From: Virgisporangium aurantiacum
GTDB lineage: Bacteria > Actinomycetota > Actinomycetes > Mycobacteriales > Micromonosporaceae
Reading direction: 5' to 3'
Length of the DNA stretch: 64,000 nt
Assembly (NCBI RefSeq): GCF_016863635.1
Contig: NZ_BOPG01000033.1
Span: forward strand, 248,001 to 312,000
Shown: positions 1 to 6,852 of the stretch, one piece after another
Position numbering within the stretch: position 1 is the first letter of the stretch
Layout: each line of letters starts with the position of its first letter
Notes under the pieces: generated by a model
What the model was told of the DNA's origin: nothing
Seen by the model: only the letters and a program-made list of their open reading frames with translations
Database searches by the model: none
Position numbers and translations under genes: made by a program

Positions 1-390
1 GTCCGGCTGGCCGCCGCGCCGACCGCGACGGTCACCGATCTCGCCGGCGAACTCGCCGACACCCGGCGGCGGTTGGCCGGCCTGTCGGTGGAGGACGACG
101 ACAGCGCGGTCGGGTCGACGCTGGCCGCCTCGTACCGCGTCCTGCCGGCCGGGGCGGCGCGGCTGCTGCGGGCTCTGGGCGGCGTCCGCGGCACGGATTT
201 CGGCACGGATTTCGGCCCGCCCGCGGCGGCCGCGCTCACCGGTGTGACGACCGACGAGGCGCGGCTGCTGCTCGACGAACTGGCCGCCGAGCACCTCGTG
301 ACGGAGACGGGCGAGGGCCGGTACACCATGCCCGACCTGGTCCGGCTGAGCGTCCGCGACGGTAAGAGTTCGCTAAGCGACGGCACCTAG
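1..390 (+). CDS. AfsR/NB-ARC-type transcriptional regulator, C-terminal fragment
   Basis: Only the last 129 codons lie in the window; the gene continues to the left. The readable part matches the winged-helix segment after an NB-ARC ATPase in AfsR/SARP-like regulators: 'GLSVEDDDSAVGSTLAASYRVLP', then a leucine-rich stretch and 'YTMPDLVRLSVRD' close to the end. No TPR region follows, unlike the full-length regulator at 19854-22586, so this would be a short architecture. The TAG stop (388-390) lies inside a -10-like TAGCGT of the promoter for the next gene. A role as pathway regulator of the downstream peptide locus is inferred from position and from the promoter-like repeats that follow. Confidence 0.75.
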   Translation, partial: VRLAAAPTATVTDLAGELADTRRRLAGLSVEDDDSAVGSTLAASYRVLPAGAARLLRALGGVRGTDFGTDFGPPAAAALTGVTTDEARLLLDELAAEHLVTETGEGRYTMPDLVRLSVRDGKSSLSDGT

Positions 391-398
391 CGTCGGCG
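368..398 (+). promoter_or_regulatory. Promoter/operator-like repeat, copy 1
   Basis: GTTCGCTAAGCG (368-379) and CCTAGCGTCGGCG (386-398) recur with the same 18-base offset at 677-707, in front of the second mini-protein gene. TAGCGT (388-393) resembles an actinomycete -10 box. The repeated CTA(A)GCG core just upstream resembles the direct-repeat layout of AfsR/SARP sites. That assignment is inference; the duplication itself is seen. Confidence 0.5.
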
Positions 399-443
399 AC
401 GGCGGCGCACCGGGCGCCGCCGACAGAACCGGGGAAGGTACAC

Positions 444-656
444 ATGACCCAATTGCTGGACAAGCTGCTCGGCCTGACCGCGAAGAAGGAGACGGTCAGC
501 GCGAGCTGTCCGCCGGACACCTGGCTGGACGGCTGCTGGCACGTCTACTCCGGGGACGGGACTTTCCTCAGGCGCGAACGCAGGTGGGGCCACACCACCC
601 CGCAGTGCGGGGCGTACTACACGTACGACAGCGCCTGCCTGTACTGCTGGCAATGA
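444..656 (+). CDS. Cys-rich mini-protein 1 (MauA-like precursor candidate)
   Basis: 70 residues, preceded by a GGGGAAGG ribosome site. I do not recognise it as a named family. Residues 1-20 form an amphipathic, leader-like helix (LLDKLLGLTAKKE) ending TVSA, which fits a V-x-A signal-peptidase cut. The rest is a Cys/Trp/Tyr-rich core starting CPPDTWL, with Cys at 22, 31, 55, 65 and 68. Its paralog at 756-965 keeps the leader almost unchanged and keeps four of the Cys. The CPPxTxL...C start recalls the methylamine dehydrogenase light chain, and the thioredoxin encoded at 992 resembles its helper MauD; both links are from memory. Probable product: a small disulfide-bonded exported peptide. Confidence 0.75.
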   Translation: MTQLLDKLLGLTAKKETVSASCPPDTWLDGCWHVYSGDGTFLRRERRWGHTTPQCGAYYTYDSACLYCWQ

Positions 657-676
657 CGCGGCGGCGGGCGATAAGC

Positions 677-707
677 GTTCGCTAAGCGGGGGTGCCTAGC
701 GTCGGCG
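677..707 (+). promoter_or_regulatory. Promoter/operator-like repeat, copy 2
   Basis: Second copy of the element at 368-398: GTTCGCTAAGCG (677-688), then CCTAGCGTCGGCG (695-707). The GC-rich leader that follows is also related to copy 1. The first gene and its promoter therefore appear to have been duplicated together. Confidence 0.5.
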
Positions 708-755
708 GCGGCAGCGCGGGACCCGCCGCCGCCGACCGAAACCGGGAGGACGCAC

Positions 756-965
756 ATGACCGAACTGCTGGACAAGCTGCTGGGCCTGGCCGCGACGAAG
801 GAGACCGTCAGCGCGGCCTGCCCGCCGGACACCTGGCTCCACAGCTGCGAGAGCCTCGAACGGGACGGCCGGGTCGTCTGGGCCAAGTGGGTGTGGGCGC
901 ACCAGACCCCGCAGTGCGGCGTCACCTACACCACCAACTGGAACACCACGGCCTGCCCGGGCTGA
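756..965 (+). CDS. Cys-rich mini-protein 2, paralog of the 444-656 product
   Basis: 69 residues with a GGGAGGA ribosome site. The leader (MTELLDKLLGLAATKETVSA) differs from paralog 1 at only a few positions, and CPPDTWL follows directly. Cys at 22, 31, 54 and 67 align with four of the five Cys of paralog 1, which allows two conserved disulfides. The region between them has diverged (VWAKWVWAHQ in place of RRERRWGH), while TPQCG is kept. A conserved leader with a variable core is typical of ribosomally made peptide pairs. It lies 26 bases before the thioredoxin gene, so it is probably the last precursor gene of the same operon. Confidence 0.75.
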   Translation: MTELLDKLLGLAATKETVSAACPPDTWLHSCESLERDGRVVWAKWVWAHQTPQCGVTYTTNWNTTACPG

Positions 966-991
966 TCCGCCGGGCGCCGAGAGGAGACCGC

Positions 992-1534
992 ATGCTGACC
1001 GGACTGACCGCCTCGGTGGTGCTGCTGGCACTGCTCACGGCCGTCAACCTCGCACTCGTCCTGCGCCTGGGCAAGCTGTTCCGGGAGCACACCGATTCGC
1101 AGGCGGCCGGCCCGGCGCCCACCGACTTCCCGGTCGGTGGCGAGCCGCCGGAGTTCACCGCCACCACGGTCGACGGTGCCGCGCTCACCGCCGCCGACCT
1201 GGCCGGCGGCCCGGTGCTGGTCGCGTTCCTGTCCACGACCTGCGTACCGTGCCACGACAGCCTGCCGCGGCTGGGGGAGACCGCCGGCGAGCTGGCCCGG
1301 GTCCACAATGGACGGACGATCGCCGTCGTGTCGTCGCCGCCGCACGTGGACCACGCCAGGATGCTCGCCGGGTTGCCGGCCGAGGCCGACGTGGTCACCT
1401 ACACCGACTATCGGACGCCGGTGCACGAGGCGTTCAACGTCACCGCCTACCCCACGTACGTCATGTTCTCCGACGGCGTCGCGGTCTCGGTCTCGACCGA
1501 CGTGCCGGCGGTCCCGGCCGCGGTGCCGGTGTGA
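992..1534 (+). CDS. Membrane-anchored TlpA/MauD-like thioredoxin
   Basis: 180 residues. An N-terminal membrane anchor (about residues 5-27) leads into an extracytoplasmic thioredoxin fold. The active site is CVPC (Cys84-Cys87) in 'LSTTCVPCHDS', and the cis-Pro loop is in 'NVTAYPTYVMF'. The anchor plus linker layout resembles MauD, which helps form disulfides in the methylamine dehydrogenase light chain. I chose the ATG at 992 because GAGGAG precedes it. Its TGA overlaps the GTG of the ABC gene by four bases. Likely job: oxidise or isomerise the Cys pairs of the two mini-proteins outside the membrane. Confidence 0.85.
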   Translation: MLTGLTASVVLLALLTAVNLALVLRLGKLFREHTDSQAAGPAPTDFPVGGEPPEFTATTVDGAALTAADLAGGPVLVAFLSTTCVPCHDSLPRLGETAGELARVHNGRTIAVVSSPPHVDHARMLAGLPAEADVVTYTDYRTPVHEAFNVTAYPTYVMFSDGVAVSVSTDVPAVPAAVPV

Positions 1535-3363
1535 AGCCCACCGCCACGCGTTGGCCCGGCTACCGGGAGACGGCCCGCCGGGCCGCCGATGTGGTGCGGC
1601 TCGGCGTCGTCGCGCATCCCTGGTGTGCGGCGGCCACGCTGGTCACCGGCGTGGTGGCCGGGGTGGCGACCGTGGCCACCGCCTGGTTGACCAAGCTGCT
1701 GCTCGACCGGCTGGCCACCGGCGGCGACCGGACCGCCGCGGTCTGGCTCGCGATCGCGCTCGCCGGGGTGGGTGCCATGGCGCTGGCGCTCCAGCACGTC
1801 GGTCAGTACGCCGCCCAGGTGCTCCAGCGCGCGGTCTCGGCCACCGTGCAGCGCCGGCTGTTCGCGGCGGTGTGCCGGTTCGTCGGGCTGCGGCCGCTGG
1901 AGGAACCGCGCCGGTACGACCAGTTGCGACTCGCCGAACACGCGGGCGAGCAGGCACCGCGGACCGTGACCAACGGCGCGGTGGGGCTGATCCGCTCGGT
2001 GGTCCAGGTGACCGGGTTCGTCACCGCGTTGTGGGTGCTGTGGCCGCCGATCCTGCTGTTCGCCGTCGCGGCCGCGGTGCCCGCTCTCGTCGCCGACCTG
2101 CGACTGGCCGGCGAACGCGCGGCGCTGCTCGAACACACCTCGCAGTCGGTGCGTCGTCGGCTGTTCTACCGCACGCTGCTCACCGACGCGTCCGCCGCAC
2201 AGGAGATCCGGCTCTTCGGGACCGGCGACTTCCTGTTCCGCCGGATGGACGCGGTCACCCGTGCGGCGAACGACGCGGAGAACCGCCACGACGCGCGGCA
2301 GGTACGGATGATCGGCGGGCTGGGCCTGCTCGGCGCGCTGGCCGCCGGCGCGGGCCTGGTCGTGGCCGTCCTGCGCGCGGCGGCCGGCGACCTGAGCACC
2401 GGCGACGTGGTGCTCGTGGTGGCGGCCCTCGCCGGGGTGCAGACCGGCCTGACGGGCGTCGCGTCCGATCTGGCCGCGGGGTACGAGGCGCTGCTGACGT
2501 TCGGCAACTACCGCGCGGTGACGACCGCCCCGTCCGACCTGCCCACCGGTACCGCGCCGGCACCGCGGTTGAGCGGCGGCGTGGAGTTCCGCGACGTCTG
2601 GTTCCGCTATGCCGCCGACGGACCATGGGTGCTCCGCGGCGTGAGTTTCACCATCGCCCGCGGCAGTTCGGTCGGCCTCGTCGGCGAGAACGGTGCCGGC
2701 AAGAGCACCCTGGTGAAGCTGCTCTGCCGGTTCTACGACCCGGATCGCGGACAGATCCTCTGGGACGGCGTCGACATCCGCACGATCGATTCGGCCGCGC
2801 TGCGTGGCCGGATCGGCGCGGTGTTCCAGGACTTCACGCGCTACGACCTGACCGTGGCGGAGAACATCGCGCTCGGCTCGCTGGACGCGCTCGACGACCG
2901 CGACCGCATCACGCGCGCCGCGCGCCTGGTCGACCTCGACCGCCACCTGAGCACGCTGCCGCACGGGTACGACTCGCTGCTGAGCCGGGTCTTCTTCGTC
3001 GACGAGGAGGACGCGGCCGGCGGTGGCACGCTGCTGTCCGGCGGGCAGTGGCAGCGGCTGGCGGTGGCGCGGTCACTCGTCCGGGACGGCGCCGACCTGC
3101 TGATCCTCGACGAGGCCAGTGCGGGCCTGGACGCCAACGCCGAGCACCACCTGCACCGGGCCCTGCGCGAGCACTCCCGCGACCGGACCAACCTGCTCGT
3201 GTCCCACCGCCTCAGCACGATGCGCGACGCCGACCGGATCCTGGTACTCGACGGCGGGCACCTCGTCGAGCAGGGCGACCACGACGCCCTGATGGCCGCC
3301 GACGGCGTGTACGCGCGGCTGTTCACGCTCCAGGCCAGCGGCTACCAGGAACTGGTGGCATGA
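1531..3363 (+). CDS. ABC exporter, fused membrane and ATPase domains
   Basis: 610 residues from a GTG start in a GTGA overlap. A six-helix exporter domain fills about residues 30-330. The ATPase carries Walker A GENGAGKST (about 385), signature LSGGQWQR (about 502), Walker B LLILDEASAGLD (about 523) and the SHRLS switch histidine. It is a half-size exporter that would act as a homodimer. There is no N-terminal C39 peptidase, so leader removal must be done by another protein. The signal peptidase gene overlaps its stop (ATGA). Inferred substrate: the two Cys-rich mini-proteins. Confidence 0.9.
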   Translation: MKPTATRWPGYRETARRAADVVRLGVVAHPWCAAATLVTGVVAGVATVATAWLTKLLLDRLATGGDRTAAVWLAIALAGVGAMALALQHVGQYAAQVLQRAVSATVQRRLFAAVCRFVGLRPLEEPRRYDQLRLAEHAGEQAPRTVTNGAVGLIRSVVQVTGFVTALWVLWPPILLFAVAAAVPALVADLRLAGERAALLEHTSQSVRRRLFYRTLLTDASAAQEIRLFGTGDFLFRRMDAVTRAANDAENRHDARQVRMIGGLGLLGALAAGAGLVVAVLRAAAGDLSTGDVVLVVAALAGVQTGLTGVASDLAAGYEALLTFGNYRAVTTAPSDLPTGTAPAPRLSGGVEFRDVWFRYAADGPWVLRGVSFTIARGSSVGLVGENGAGKSTLVKLLCRFYDPDRGQILWDGVDIRTIDSAALRGRIGAVFQDFTRYDLTVAENIALGSLDALDDRDRITRAARLVDLDRHLSTLPHGYDSLLSRVFFVDEEDAAGGGTLLSGGQWQRLAVARSLVRDGADLLILDEASAGLDANAEHHLHRALREHSRDRTNLLVSHRLSTMRDADRILVLDGGHLVEQGDHDALMAADGVYARLFTLQASGYQELVA

Positions 3364-3782
3364 TTCCGGCCGCCGTCGCGGTGCTCGTGGCGGTCGCGGT
3401 CGGGGTACTGGCCGTCCGCCGGCGGTACCTGCTCGTGACGGTCAGCGGTGCGAGCATGGCACCGACGTTGCGACCGGGTGAGCGGGTCCTCGTCGTCCGG
3501 CGGCGCTGGCGCCCGGCCGACCGCGGGGCGATCGTGGTTCTCGCCGCCCCGCCCACGGCGACGCACGGCCCGACGCTGAGCCGGTGGCGGGTCAAGCGCG
3601 TGGTGGCCGGCCCCGGCGATCCGGTGCCACCGGAGGTCGCCGGCCGTCTCGGTCTACCGGCCGGCAGCCTGGTGCCGCCGGCCCACCTGATGGTCATGGG
3701 CGACAACCCCCACAGCGAAGACAGCCGAACGTGGGGACCGGTCCCGCTCCACTCCGTCATCGGCCTGCTCCGGCAACATTGA
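3360..3782 (+). CDS. Small S26-family signal peptidase I
   Basis: 140 residues with one N-terminal membrane helix (about 3-19). The catalytic dyad is visible: Ser32 in 'SGASMAPTL' and Lys79 in 'RVKRVVAGPGD'. The closing box 'GDNPHSEDSRTWGPV' is at 114-128. It is shorter than housekeeping signal peptidases and is translationally coupled to the exporter, so it is probably dedicated. The V-S-A ending of both mini-protein leaders fits the small-residue -3/-1 rule of this family. A perfect hairpin lies 15 bases past the stop and probably ends the operon. Confidence 0.88.
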   Translation: MIPAAVAVLVAVAVGVLAVRRRYLLVTVSGASMAPTLRPGERVLVVRRRWRPADRGAIVVLAAPPTATHGPTLSRWRVKRVVAGPGDPVPPEVAGRLGLPAGSLVPPAHLMVMGDNPHSEDSRTWGPVPLHSVIGLLRQH

Positions 3783-3797
3783 CCTGCGCCGCTTCTT

Positions 3798-3819
3798 CGA
3801 CCACGTGAACACGTGGTCG
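3798..3819 (+). terminator. Perfect 10-bp hairpin after the peptide operon
   Basis: Arms CGACCACGTG (3798-3807) and CACGTGGTCG (3810-3819) are separated by AA. No T-run follows, which is normal for actinomycete terminators. It could instead be a protein site, since CACGTG is itself a palindrome. Confidence 0.55.
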
Positions 3820-3904
3820 GTGGGGGTGTCCGCTTTGGTCGGATTCAATGAGCGGGGAAGCGCGTCGCGGCGCTGAGGTGGTGGCGTGGCGGGGGCGGAG
3901 GAGA

Positions 3905-3958
3905 TTGACCTGTGCCGATGTTTCCGTTACATTTCCGTGGCTAGGAAAGCGCTTTCCT
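3905..3958 (+). promoter_or_regulatory. Promoter with LacI-type operator for the pectin lyase
   Basis: TTGACC (3905-3910), a 17-base spacer and TACATT (3928-3933) make a clear promoter. A perfect 16-bp palindrome, AGGAAAGC-GCTTTCCT (3943-3958), sits just downstream, over or after the expected transcription start and 47 bases before the ATG. The central CG and the flanking AAAG/CTTT are typical of LacI-family operators, so repression by a LacI-type sugar regulator encoded elsewhere is likely. Confidence 0.65.
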
Positions 3959-4005
3959 CCCCGAAGTGCTCGGACCCGTGTGGAGAGGCTAAGGGCGGTG
4001 TCGGA

Positions 4006-5898
4006 ATGAAACGTATCAACAGGGTCTTCGTGGTCGCGGCGGTCATGACCGTGGCGGTCGGAGCCGTCGCGGCGGGTGGACCGGCGGCGGCGGAGACCGT
4101 GGGCACGGGAAGCGCGGGCGCGGCGAGCGCTGGTGGCGGTGGCGCAGCAGCGGCGCAGCCGTTCGCCGTGCCGGCTGACGGGACCACCGAACGGCTCGAC
4201 CGTGGCCTGATCAGTATCCGCAACGAGCGCGGCAACTTCGTCTCCTGGCGGTCGCTGACCTCGGACGCCCCCGGCACCGCGTTCAATGTCTACCGCAACG
4301 GATCCCGGGTCAACGCCGCCCCGATCACCACCGCCACCAGCTACCTCGACGCGGGCGGGCCCAAGGATGCGACCTACACGGTGCGTCCGGTCGTCGGGGG
4401 CGCGGAACAGGCCACGACAATGGCCGACACGCCCGTGACGCCGTTCGCCACCAGCCAGGACGTGCCGCTGCAGATCCCGCCGGGCGGCACCACACCGAGC
4501 GGCGAGGCGTACACGTACGTCGCGAACGACGCGAGTGTCGGCGACCTCGACGGCGACGGCCAGTACGAGATCGTGCTGAAGTGGGACCCGACCAACGCCA
4601 AGGACAACTCGCAGTCGGGCTACACGGGCAACGTCTACCTTGACGCGTACAAGCTCAACGGCACCCGGCTCTGGCGCATCGACCTCGGTCGCAACATTCG
4701 CGCCGGCGCGCACTACACGCAGTTCCAGGTCTTCGACTACGACGGCGACGGGCGCTCCGAGGTCGCGGTGAAGACCGCCGACGGGACGCGCAGCGGCACC
4801 GGCCAGGTGATCGGCTCGTCGAGCGCCGACTACCGCAACAGCTCCGGCTACGTCCTCAGTGGACCGGAGTTCCTGTCGGTCTTCCGGGGGACGGACGGAG
4901 CGGTGCTCGCCACCGCCGACTTCGTGCCCGCGCGGGGCACTGTGAGCAGTTGGGGCGACAGCTACGGTAACCGCGTCGACCGGTTCCTCGCCGGAACGGC
5001 CTATGTGGACGGTTCGCGGCCGAGCATCATCATGGCCCGCGGCTACTACACGCGCAGCGTCGTCTCCGCGTGGGACTTCCGCAACGGCGCCCTCACCAGA
5101 CGGTGGACGTTCGACTCCAACTCGTCCACCAACGGCAGCGCGTGGACCGGCAAGGGCAACCACCAGCTGTCGGTGGCCGACGTCGACGGTGACGGCCGCG
5201 ACGAGATCATGTACGGCTCGATGGCCATCGACGACAACGGCAACGGCCTGTGGCAGAACAGCACCCACCACGGCGACGCGTACCACGTCGGCGACTTCAT
5301 CCCGTCGCGGGCCGGGCTCGAGGTGTTCAAGCCGTCGGAGAGCACCAGCGAGGTGGCGCACTGGATGGGCGACGCGCGCACCGGTCAGATCATCTGGAGC
5401 GCGCCGAGTTGCGGCTGTGACAACGGACGCGGCGTCGCCGCCGACATCTGGTCCGGCAACGCCGGGGCCGAGGTGTGGTCGTCGGCGGTCGCCGGACTGC
5501 GCAGCGCCACCAACGGAAACCAGGTGGCGAGCCGCAAGCCGGGCTCGACCAACTTCGTCATCTGGTGGGACGGCGACGCCCAGCGCGAACTCCTCGACGG
5601 CACCCACATCGACAAGTACGGCACCGGCGGCGACACCCGCCTGCTGACCGGTTCCGGTGTCGCGTCGAACAACGGCACCAAGTCGACGCCCGCGCTGTCG
5701 GCCGACATCCTCGGCGACTGGCGCGAGGAGGTCATCTGGCGCACGACCGACAACCGGGCGCTGCGCATCTACTCCACGACCGACTCGACCTCGATCGCGC
5801 GGCCCTCGCTGATGCAGAACCGCCAGTACCGGGTCGCGATCGCGTGGCAGAACACCGCCTACAACCAGCCGCCGCACCCCAGCTTCGCGACCCCGTAA
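4006..5898 (+). CDS. Secreted rhamnogalacturonan lyase, PL11-like
   Basis: 630 residues. The signal peptide is MKRINRVFVVAAVMTVAVG...AAA, so the ATG at 4006 is preferred over upstream starts. The mature N-terminus (ERLDRGLISIRNERGNFVSWR...AFNVYRNG) and the end (QYRVAIAWQNTAYNQPPHPSF) are hallmarks of family 11 lyases such as YesW/YesX. Calcium-binding DxDGDG loops occur near residues 181 (DLDGDG), 243 (DYDGDG) and 391 (DVDGDG), as expected for the eight-bladed propeller. There is no carbohydrate-binding module. It cleaves the rhamnose-galacturonate backbone of pectin outside the cell. Expression is probably controlled by the 3943-3958 operator. Confidence 0.92.
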   Translation: MKRINRVFVVAAVMTVAVGAVAAGGPAAAETVGTGSAGAASAGGGGAAAAQPFAVPADGTTERLDRGLISIRNERGNFVSWRSLTSDAPGTAFNVYRNGSRVNAAPITTATSYLDAGGPKDATYTVRPVVGGAEQATTMADTPVTPFATSQDVPLQIPPGGTTPSGEAYTYVANDASVGDLDGDGQYEIVLKWDPTNAKDNSQSGYTGNVYLDAYKLNGTRLWRIDLGRNIRAGAHYTQFQVFDYDGDGRSEVAVKTADGTRSGTGQVIGSSSADYRNSSGYVLSGPEFLSVFRGTDGAVLATADFVPARGTVSSWGDSYGNRVDRFLAGTAYVDGSRPSIIMARGYYTRSVVSAWDFRNGALTRRWTFDSNSSTNGSAWTGKGNHQLSVADVDGDGRDEIMYGSMAIDDNGNGLWQNSTHHGDAYHVGDFIPSRAGLEVFKPSESTSEVAHWMGDARTGQIIWSAPSCGCDNGRGVAADIWSGNAGAEVWSSAVAGLRSATNGNQVASRKPGSTNFVIWWDGDAQRELLDGTHIDKYGTGGDTRLLTGSGVASNNGTKSTPALSADILGDWREEVIWRTTDNRALRIYSTTDSTSIARPSLMQNRQYRVAIAWQNTAYNQPPHPSFATP

Positions 5899-5920
5899 CG
5901 CGAAGCCGGGCCACCCCCAG

Positions 5921-5956
5921 CCGACCCCGGTGCCGTCCGTCAGGCGCCGGGGTCGG
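5921..5956. terminator. Bidirectional terminator between lyase and Ku genes
   Basis: Perfect 10-bp arms CCGACCCCGG (5921-5930) and CCGGGGTCGG (5947-5956) with a 16-base loop, placed between two convergent genes. Confidence 0.7.
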
Positions 5957-5976
5957 CGCCCGCCCGAAGGCAGCCG

Positions 5977-6843
5977 CTATGCCGCCTTCTTCGCCGTCTT
6001 TTTCGCCGTCTTTTTGGCGGGAGCCTTCTTCGTAGGAGACTTCTTTTTCGGGGCCGCCTTGCGTTTCGAGGCGGCCTCGACGCTCGCCCGCAACGCCTCC
6101 AACAGGTCGACGGCCTTCGTCGCCGTCGGCGCCTCCTCGGCGACCGTGACCTCCTTGCCCTTCGCCTTCGCGGCGATCAGCTTGGTGACCCGGTCGGTGT
6201 ACGTGTCGCGGAAGGCGGCCGGCTTCCACTTCGCGGTCATCGAGTCGATCAGCTGGACGGCGATCGCCCGTTCCTTCGGCTTCGCCTTCGCCCGCGACGG
6301 AACGCTGTCGAGCACCTTGGCGGGGGTGCGGATCTCGTCGGCGAAGAACATCGTCTCCAGCACGAGCACGTCGCCGTCGGCGCGGATCGCGGCCAGGTAC
6401 TCCTTGCCGCGCATCACCAGCGTGCCGATCGCCACCCGGTCGGCGTCGGCCATCGCGTCGCGCAGCAGGGCGTAGGTGTTGACGGTCTCGTCGCTGCCCG
6501 GCCCGAGGTAGTAGGACTTCTGGTAGTACATCGGGTCGATCTCGGCCCGGTCGACGAACGTGTGGATCTCCAGGCTGCGCGAGCGGCCCGGTGCCACCGA
6601 GTCGAGTTCGTCGGCGTCGAGCATCACGTAGTTGCCGTCGGAGACCTCGGCGCCCTTGACGACGTCGCCGTACTCGACCTCCTTGCCGGTGCGCTCGTTG
6701 ACCCGCTTGTTGCGGATCCGGTCGCCGGTGCCCTTCTCGAACTGGTGGAAGGACACGTCGTGGTCCTTCGTCGCCGAGTACACCTTCACCGGTACCGACA
6801 CCAACCCGAAGCTGACCACACCGGTCCAGATCGAACGCGCCAT
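5977..6843 (-). CDS. ku: Ku DNA end-binding protein (non-homologous end joining)
   Basis: 288 residues. The N-terminus (MARSIWTGVVSFGLVSVPVKVYSAT) and 'SFHQFEKGTGDRIRNKRVNERTG' are standard bacterial Ku. The core beta-barrel runs to about residue 255. A lysine/alanine/proline-rich tail follows (KRKAAPKKKSPTKKAPAKK...), of the kind that adds DNA affinity in actinobacterial Ku proteins. Ku binds double-strand ends and recruits the ligase LigD. No ligD gene lies in the window, so the partner must be elsewhere. The MerR gene ends 9 bases upstream on the same strand, so the two may be co-transcribed. Confidence 0.95.
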   Translation of the reverse strand: MARSIWTGVVSFGLVSVPVKVYSATKDHDVSFHQFEKGTGDRIRNKRVNERTGKEVEYGDVVKGAEVSDGNYVMLDADELDSVAPGRSRSLEIHTFVDRAEIDPMYYQKSYYLGPGSDETVNTYALLRDAMADADRVAIGTLVMRGKEYLAAIRADGDVLVLETMFFADEIRTPAKVLDSVPSRAKAKPKERAIAVQLIDSMTAKWKPAAFRDTYTDRVTKLIAAKAKGKEVTVAEEAPTATKAVDLLEALRASVEAASKRKAAPKKKSPTKKAPAKKTAKKTAKKAA

Positions 6844-6852
6844 GAACCCGTA

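Noticed and set aside
1137..3782. An 881-codon frame reading into the signal peptidase
   Set aside because: Its first 740 codons are an off-frame shadow of the thioredoxin and ABC genes; only the part from 3360 is a gene.
3757..5877. A 706-codon open frame antisense to the pectin lyase gene
   Set aside because: Arg/Val/Gly-rich product with no motif; it mirrors the high-GC third-position bias of the real gene on the other strand.
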